From: Dolomedes plantarius
Lineage: Eukaryota; Arthropoda; Arachnida; Araneae; Dolomedidae
Assembly: GCA_907164885.2 (NCBI GenBank)
Contig: OU015496.1
Location: forward strand, 186,829,281-186,893,280
DNA: 64,000 nt
Direction of reading: 5' to 3'
The translations under genes were made by a program, and so were the position numbers. Numbering within the stretch: the first letter of the stretch is position 1; every line of letters starts with the position of its first letter. The notes beneath the pieces are model-generated. The model was given only the letters and a program-made list of their open reading frames with translations, was not told the origin of the DNA and did no database searches. Below are positions 57,717-64,000 of the stretch, piece after piece.

Positions 57717-58297
57717 ATAAATACGACGATCAATGTATACAATTGATGTAAAAAAACATATTTATAAAAAAATCGCAAGGGATATTTTTATAGACAAAAT
57801 AAAGTCCAATCGTCTGCCGCATTAGCAAGAAAAAAAATATTTTTTTGTCTATTTTATTTTGCACGTGACGATAAATTTATTGAAAGTACCAGAAAAAGAA
57901 ATCACGTGATCAGCATTTAATAAATTAAATTCTAAAAATTAATCTTTAAAAATTCACCAAAAATCAGGAAATTTAGATAAAAATTCGAAAAAAAATTTCA
58001 TTTTGAAGGAATTTTTATGATCTTTCTCGTGATATAAATTTTAATAAACCTCAATGTATTATTTTAAATTCAAACGTAAAAAAAGTTTAAAAACCAGCTT
58101 AAAAATTTAATTTAAAAAAAATCTAAGAAGAATTTTTGAAAAATATCTTTCTTAGTGCACCCCTACACTATTAGAAGAATCGCCATGCAAAATTTCAGCC
58201 CTTTAGGTCCAGCGGTTTGGTCTGTGCGTTGTATGTCAGTCAGTCAGTCAGTCAGTGAATGAATGAGTCAGTTACGGAACTGTTTTATATATATAGA
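57596..58297 (-). mobile_element. Helitron family H1, second of two abutting copies
   Basis: CTAGCTGAAAACCCGCGCTT at the left and TTTTATATATATAGA at the right are both intact. (TA)n at about 57671-57711. The interior lacks about 100 bp present in the neighbour. Confidence 0.85.
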
Positions 58298-59312
58298 TTT
58301 ATATTTGCCGAGAAAGTACTATAAAATCTGGTTCTGAAAGGGCCTCAGAATTTGGTTGCCCTCAAGGGCAAAAAAATATGAAATCGTATCATAGAGAGAG
58401 TTTAGGAGGGGGGGGAGGGGAGAACTTTAAAATCTGATTGAACTTCAAAACTTTACGATACTATAACTGCGTCTGAAAGTTAGTAGTGCAATGTTAAAAA
58501 TAGATAATTTTTAATGCGGAGATAACGCCTCGATTTTTAAGGAAAGAATGGCATCTCTTTGACAAATTAAATAGTTTTCGAGGAGATTGAAGCATTTAGC
58601 AACTAGACTGATATGTGGTTAAATATATTGTTACTATTTTTTTTTTTTTGCCGAGCTCTTGTTACAAACTCAAAACTCCAATCTAAAATCTTGCTAAAAA
58701 ACCAAATTTCCCCTCATACGTTATTATTATATGACAGGGAATTTAAAACGTGGACATTTAAACGGAGGTGTCATTTTTCAAGGGGCCCTCTCTCAGATAA
58801 CCCCCAACAGCCACAAGAATCTAAAGAATGGCAACACGATATTCCAGACATCCATCTTAACCTAGAGTAAGACAATCTTCCTTTCAGGTATTTGGGGTTC
58901 GTTAGTTCCGTCTCCCTTCATCAGGGAACGCATTCATTAAACCCGAGGGAGGGACAAACTGCTCTCCAGAATTTCTCGTCTGCCAATTAGGGGTCTGTTG
59001 AGGGGCTGCCGGGTCCTGACCTTCCAAGCGGCAAAATTCCCTCCCCCCTCACCTTAAATGCAGTAATTTGGGATTATGGCTTGCCGCTTTGCGAGCATGT
59101 TTACCTGAGGGGCCCAGGGGTCGGCGAACCCCCCCCCCTTTTTATTTCGTGGATATTCTTTTCGTATCTTGTTTACGAGCCTCTTCTGCTGACTAGATTT
59201 GCTTGTATCTTTATCTTTGCTGTATATCTGTTGCAAGCTGGAAGCCCAAGGGACACTTAGTAGACTTCCAGGTAAACAAATACCAAACGTTCACCTCAAA
59301 CCGTAAGTTATA
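58298..59312. other. unassigned sequence
   Basis: The part 58860-59240 is GC-richer and single-copy in the window. No exon or element border could be supported. Confidence 0.4.
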
Positions 59313-59499
59313 CAGGGAGTCCGGACTAAAAGTATTCAAAAGTTACGATTTATTTTTACGGAAATACCCATTAGAATTTAAAAAAAAATTATTTAAATAG
59401 AAAGAACATCTCACCAAGTTTTAATATCAATCATAGATTTCTATCATACTATCATTTTTCGATGTGTGCACCTTTTGTAGCACGACAAGCTTCTAAATC

Positions 59500-60305
59500 A
59501 TCCGCAACCGCTGTGCCGTGAGGTGATCTTGACTGTGCCGCGGTGATTTTATCGATTATGATAATAAAAAAAATTAACCACCGCATTAAATAGAAATTTT
59601 TCTAAGTAAAATATTCCTCTAACTTTTTGTTAATATGTAATTTTTCTGGGTCGAAATTATACACAAAGCAAAAACATATTGTTAGCCATACATTGTATGC
59701 TCGAGCGTCATATTTCTGGATTTCAGGTAAGAAAGAATATCCACAAATTTCTGACAAGGCTATTGCAATTTTGCTCTCTTTTTCTACGACATACTTATGC
59801 GAACAAAGTTTTTCGACACTGGTTCTAATTAAAAATGACAAACGATCCTATTTAAAGGGCCTTGACCATGAACTGTAGCTTTTTCTAATATAGAGCCAAA
59901 TATAAAACGTGCAAATATAAAACGCACATTTATCAAAACAATCTCACATATATCATTAATAAATTAGTTATATTTAAATTAACTTTGATTTATTAGGCTT
60001 AAGTAAAGACCAAAAAGAAAATTTTAATATAAAAATTTAAAGAGAAATTTTTTTTTACCTGTAAACTATAATTTTATATTTTTGTTCTGTGTTGGTGTAC
60101 AGTTCAAAATGATATATATACAACTTAAATGATTATAATTATCTTGATACATAGAGCTATTTTGTTGTGTGTGTTTTTTATCTAATAAAAACATATACGT
60201 ATTTATTGTAATTTATATATTTGCAAGCTTTTTCTTGTGGTGTGCCGCGGAATTATCGAAAAAAACGTTGTTGTGCCGTGGAAGATAAAAGGCTGCGGAG
60301 CTCTG
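59500..60305 (+). mobile_element. hAT remnant nested in the palindromic element
   Basis: Arm sequence stops at CTAAAT (about 59493) and resumes at TAATCCAG (about 60327). Between them the ends show CTGTGCCGTGAGG and GACTGTGCCGCGG on the left and GGTGTGCCGCGGAATT and TTGTGCCGTGG on the right, a hAT-type terminal style. Exact borders and TSD are unclear. Confidence 0.5.
59627..59878 (+). pseudogene. hAT dimerisation domain fragment, ZBED5/SCAND3-like
   Basis: The frame contains FWISGKKEYPQISDKAIAIL and TTYLCEQSFSTLVLIKNDKR. FW-x5-YP and TTYLCE-x-FS are hallmarks of the C-terminal hAT dimerisation region in ZBED5- and SCAND3-like proteins. The catalytic part upstream is absent. It ends LDHEL before TAG. 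Confidence 0.65.
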
Positions 60306-60351
60306 TTCTTAGTAGTTCTTAGTAGGTAATCCAGTTCTCTCCAAGTGTTTC

Positions 60352-60829
60352 CAGAGCCTGACTAAGGCAGGGGCATACGGGGCAATTGCCCCGGGCCCCC
60401 ACATCAGAGGGGGGCCCCGAATGGAATAGAAAGTTTATTTTATGTTTATTTTAATGTTTTTTTTACTTTTTTGAGATTTTGAATTGTTGAGAATGAAAAA
60501 TCACGGAAATATAACGAATAAATTTAAATAGCATTTTTGTAAAATTTTGGCTTCCAGATGTGCTATATCCCTTTTAATGATGGACAGAAAATTGTCAGAA
60601 AATCAGTAAAATGGACAAAATGATATGTCGTCTGACCATTGGAGGGGGGGGGGGTGAACTTTATAGCTATTTTAGGTTCTAGTATATTTTCTTGTTATAT
60701 ATCTATAATGAGGTGAAAAATTTAAATACCTCCATAAAGTTCGGTTCTTCATTACTGAAGTAGTGAAGCAGAGGGGGGCCCCCAAAGAAGTTTTTGCCCC
60801 AGGCCCCAATTAGGCTAAGTCGGTCCCTG
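60352..60829. mobile_element. hAT MITE, 478 bp
   Basis: The 8-bp TSD AGTGTTTC is perfect (60344-60351 and 60830-60837). Ends CAGAGCCTGACTAAGGCAGG and (minus strand) CAGGGACCGACTTAGCC. Subterminal blocks TTGCCCCGGGCCCCC and TTTGCCCCAGGCCCC recall the MITE at 24771. Confidence 0.85.
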
Positions 60830-60860
60830 AGTGTTTCGTAGCATATCAGGAGTTAGACTT

Positions 60861-61071
60861 TTTTGCTTGGGGATTCATTAAATCCGGTTTATATAAACAA
60901 AAAATTGAAACTGTGGATGAGTTGAAGAAACGTATTCAAGCAAATGGTGTAATAACTCCCTATATGCTACGAAACATTGGAACAGAACTGGATTACAATT
61001 TAGACGTTAGTCGTGCTACAAAAGGTGCACACATCGAAATCTATGATACTATGATCGAAATATATGATTGA
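60861..61071 (+). pseudogene. DDE_3/mariner-like transposase C-terminus
   Basis: The frame reads FFAWGFIKSGLYKQKIETVD, then LKKRIQANGVITPYMLRN and LDYNLDVSRATKGAHIE. The FFLWG-x-IK and LDYRLDVCRxTxGAHIE patterns close the transposase of this mariner-like arthropod family. The stop TGA is about 120 bp from the right TIR. The DNA-binding and first catalytic parts are missing. Confidence 0.65.
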
Positions 61072-61188
61072 TATTAAAATTTGGTGAGATGTTCTTTCTA
61101 TTTAATTTTTTTTTTTTTAAATTTCTAAAGGGTAGTTCCGTAAACATATAAGCCATAACTTTTGGATACTTTTAGCCCGGACACCTTG

Positions 61189-62530
61189 CATTTTAGCTCT
61201 TCAGGAGATCCAAATAATATCTTCAGAAATTTCACATTCCGAAACTAAAAGAATATCTTCAGAAATTTCTTCCTTTTTAAAAAAATAAATAAAGAAAAAA
61301 GTAAAAGAGTAATATAAAGAGTAAATACGAAATTTAAAGCTTGGTATCTAAGGTTGGGCGTTATTTAAGACTTCTGGTTTAGATACACTGAAGTCCTGAT
61401 TATCCGTTGCACTAATGTACGAATGTACAGGGATCTCCTAAAAAGGGCCCTGTAAACAGTAAATATGAACTACTCAGAGGTTTTAAATTAAATATATATA
61501 CTGTGCTGTAATTAGGTTTAAAAAAAATTCAAACAAGCAGGCATTTTATTCAATTCCTACTATTAGTTCACACTCTCCCTATATGTATCTTGTTCAAATT
61601 TTCAATCGTTAATAAAATACTTTTTATTCATCCACTCAAGTTCAAATACATTTTTTTAAACTTGTAGTGGATGACACTTGATGTTAATACAGTTTTTTCA
61701 AATATTAATTCATTAATTAAATTTAATTAATCGATTTTAGTTTTAGACCTAGAGCGTCTCTTGCTCTTGAATAGTAATTTCCCTGCTGTTACTCTGTAAA
61801 CGGTAGCACTGCGGTAGTGCTGGCTCCTCCCGTCCTGTAGGTTGCGGGATCGAATCCCCAACCTGACAAACTTTTTCTCTCTCTTTCTCCCCCTCCTAAT
61901 ATCGCACAGTAGTCAAGGTTCTGGCAGCCAATCCTTTTTTTCAATTCCTACTATTAGTTCATACTCAAATTTTTCTTTGTTGACCTAAGTAGGAATTGAC
62001 TTTAAAAAATTTTGTTTTTATATTACTTGTTCTAGGGACATTCGCCCATGATGAGCGAATGCGCCCATCTCTAAAAGGTGAAAAAACATTGCTGTCTATG
62101 ATGACGACGGCACGGGAACGTCCATGCCTTGTACGGACGTTCTTAATTCATCTTTATTTACCAGACATGTTGACATTCATTCGGATAACTTTATGTCTAA
62201 TCTCTCTTTTCTGGTATGCCCTGGTGCTAAAAATCCGACCATGCATTATTTATAGTTTAATGCATGCAATTCTATACAGCTTCTTGGTATGGAAATGTAT
62301 ATTTAAAATTATACACAAGAAGCTCTCCGAAATTATTAAAAAAAAAGGGGTATTTCTGTCAAACGTGTTCATAGTTTGGGTCATTATCTTGGGTCAACGA
62401 ACGTTTATTGAAAAACTGCGTATTCATTAGCTCTCATTCATTATTATGGCATGAATTAACGATTTACTCTGAAAATAATTCCATAATTCTAAAATTTGTA
62501 CACCCTCTAAAAGGAGCATCTACCGTAAAC
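61189..62530. other. unassigned sequence with a tRNA-like patch
   Basis: At 61800-61866 a B-box-like GGGATCGAATCCC follows GCGGTAGTGCTGGC, probably a SINE head. A hydrophobic open stretch of about 124 codons (ATG at 62059, end 62430) has no family features and is probably chance. GAATTCCTACTATTAGTTCA-like words repeat near 61550 and 61940. Confidence 0.35.
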
Positions 62531-62538
62531 CCTTAGGG

Positions 62539-62872
62539 CAGTGGTTCTTAACCTTTTTAACAGTGAACACCCCTTGAATCTGAAAATAAGCTCTTGCACC
62601 CCCTTGAAAAATGTGTTTCTATTTTTTATTTAGGAAAAGACATTTATTGCAGGATAATTTATTTATTGCATAAAAAATTAATACATTTACAATACATACT
62701 ATATAATTACATATAAAACAATATCAACATTTTTAATGGCTACGTTGTTGCGTTGTTTGTTCCTAATTATCCTTTTCAAACGAGGCACTTTTTAGGTGGT
62801 AATTTTCATTAAAAATTTAGAACCTTCTCTCGTACCCCCAGGGGTGCTCGCATCCCCGGTTAAGAACCACTG
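62539..62872. mobile_element. hAT MITE, CAGTGGTTCTTAACC ends, 334 bp
   Basis: CAGTGGTTCTTAACC and GGTTAAGAACCACTG form a perfect TIR. The flanks CCTTAGGG (62531-62538) and TCTTAGAG (62873-62880) agree at 6 of 8 positions. Confidence 0.8.
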
Positions 62873-62880
62873 TCTTAGAG

Positions 62881-63707
62881 GAAACCTTTAGAAACCTTCA
62901 GGACTTCCATGTTACAACATCTAATAAGGGGTCCACACACATGGAGAACTGCAGAGAATTCTGCGGGGAAAGCAGTTATTTATGGGGCAGGGGACGTCAA
63001 CTGCAGCGGAGCGCGGTCTTTTCACAGTTCATCAAAGAGACACGAGGGACCTTGGGGGGATTCCAAATGGGGGAATGTCTGGAAGACGCAAGGACGAATG
63101 ACAACAACAGAGTGAACGGTCGGGTAGGGTTGTTTAGTTACGCTCCTGGAGCGTGACTAATCGACCCCAAAATGTGTCAAGAGGAGTCGGGGGGTGCTTA
63201 CTGCGTATGAGCTCTGTTTATATGTGGATGCACCATAAAAGATTTATCAGCTTCAAGAAGTACCAGCTGAAGAAACCGGGCAAGACGGGGAAGCAGGGAT
63301 GCTGACTGCTCGTAAGCGTTAACTTTAGGGGGTCGAAGTCCGGTTTAAAACTTAGGTGCTCGGTAAGAATTTTATTTTGTTTTCCTTTGGGATCGACTCT
63401 CGACGTGCCTGAAACCAGGAACTAGAGATTGCTGAACCGGGTACTCGGAGAAGATATTGGAACCGAAAAACCCGGTTCCAGTGGTTATAGAACCAAAAGA
63501 CAAAATTTTAATGGCGGCAAACAGTTTTACCGAAGTTTACAATTGAACACCATCAAGAAACTAGGAATCCTTTGCCCGAAGCGTATCCACAGTATAAACT
63601 ACTAGATCCTCCTCAACCATATCAGAAGTCAATTCCCCCCTGCTGACAAAAGCTATGCCATCAAGTGTCATTTGCTATTATTGATTTATTTCATATCAAA
63701 TTTTCGA
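62881..63707. other. GC-richer single-copy stretch
   Basis: Two overlapping 70-codon open stretches (62909-63156) show no family features. No repeat copy elsewhere in the window. Confidence 0.4.
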
Positions 63708-63918
63708 GACCCGAGGTAGCCTACGGGTAGAGCGTCGGCTTTCGGTAGCCGACTTAAGGTGCTCGGATCGAATCCCGACAAGCGCTGTTCAATACTTTCG
63801 TGTCTAGGTCGGATATGGGCACGTTAAATCCGTAGACCGGAGAGTTCTTCTATGAGGTCAGTCGGTGGGAAAGGTACGATCCCCCCCCCCCCCGAAGTCG
63901 CCCCTGGGAGCTGTCGGA
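63708..63918 (+). mobile_element. SINE-B copy
   Basis: The head GACCCGAGGTAGCCTACGGG, B-box CGGATCGAATCCC and body GGATATGGGCACGTTAAATC match 23668-24015 (opposite strand). A run of 14 C interrupts the 3' part. Confidence 0.75.
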
Positions 63919-63929
63919 TTTATTTTTTT

Positions 63930-64000
63930 GGCATTAATTGCATACACTGACCGTTGTATTTAATTTGAATGTACTGCTTAGCGAAGTACGGGTATCAGAT
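63930..64000 (+). mobile_element. Helitron family H1, 3' fragment at the window edge
   Basis: GGCATTAATTGCATACACTG to GTACTGCTTAGCGAAGTACG matches the 3' terminal region of H1. The terminal CTAG is altered (ATCAGAT). Confidence 0.65.

Larger units (their letters stand above)
59313..61188. mobile_element. palindromic DDE_3/mariner-like element with two nested insertions
   Basis: The left end CAGGGAGTCCGGACTAAAAG and right end (minus strand) CAAGGTGTCCGGGCTAAAAG start inverted arms. These continue through CACCAAGTTTTAATATCAAT and TTTTGTAGCACGAC and, beyond the insertions, CGTAGCATAT. The right arm encodes the transposase 3' end; the left arm is its inverted copy. A hAT remnant and a hAT MITE interrupt the left arm. 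Confidence 0.75.

Noticed and set aside
61996..62430. hydrophobic 144-codon frame resembling a membrane protein
   Set aside because: The annotated start is TTG; hydrophobicity follows from T-rich codons, and no signal, motif or neighbouring exon supports it.

Overview
This window looks like AT-rich, gene-poor nuclear DNA of an arthropod, most likely an orb-weaving spider. The spider call is an inference. It rests on eukaryotic transposable elements filling most of the sequence and on the Tc1-like transposase at 21581-22585, which from memory resembles those annotated in araneoid spiders; no search was run. There is no operon-like layout, no CRISPR array, no rRNA and no confident intact tRNA gene.

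The window is a nested transposon landscape. Where possible I read boundaries from terminal inverted repeats (TIRs) plus target-site duplications (TSDs).
(1) Non-autonomous Helitrons of five families (5' TC, 3' CTAG): 1-780, 2951-3645, 19905-20711, 20712-22817, 25945-26587, 37828-38240, 42462-43185, 43945-44620, 44706-46585, 48012-48790, 49431-50221, 56790-57595, 57596-58297 and a fragment at 63930-64000.
(2) Tc1/mariner/pogo-type elements with TA targets. One is a nearly intact Tc1 (21404-22817); the rest are decayed mariner, DDE_3-type and Tigger copies plus small MITEs.
(3) hAT elements with 8-bp TSDs: 808-1528, 4169-4351, 4371-5128, 6464-7202, 24771-25077, 27363-28102, 40241-40868, 47370-47891, 60352-60829 and 62539-62872. 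A degraded ZBED5/GTF2IRD2-like hAT lies at 42124-43890.
(4) TTAA-flanked (piggyBac-type target) elements: 5676-6441, 8604-9157, 12061-12474, 24757-25314, 25319-25607, 37647-38653 and 50787-51648.
(5) LTR elements: a gag-bearing Ty3/gypsy-like copy with most of pol missing (53847-55215), a well-bounded solo LTR (27513-28070) and weaker LTR candidates.
(6) Four families of tRNA-headed SINEs.
(7) An 84-bp, 13-copy satellite (30037-31128) and long (TA)n arrays.

Host genes are scarce. The best candidate is a 294-bp, phase-0 open exon with splice-like borders on the minus strand (39183-39476). Weaker exon candidates lie at 41121-41522 (with a SINE in the upstream splice site), 8017-8161 and 56064-56112. 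None could be assigned a family.

I found no convincing new biological system. The most unusual structures are two mariner-type elements made palindromic by inverted duplication of the transposase 3' end, two hAT insertions 11 bp apart in the A-box region of one SINE, an OTU-protease motif remnant beside the satellite, and the use of (TA)n arrays, several inside Helitrons, as sites of TA-targeting transposons.
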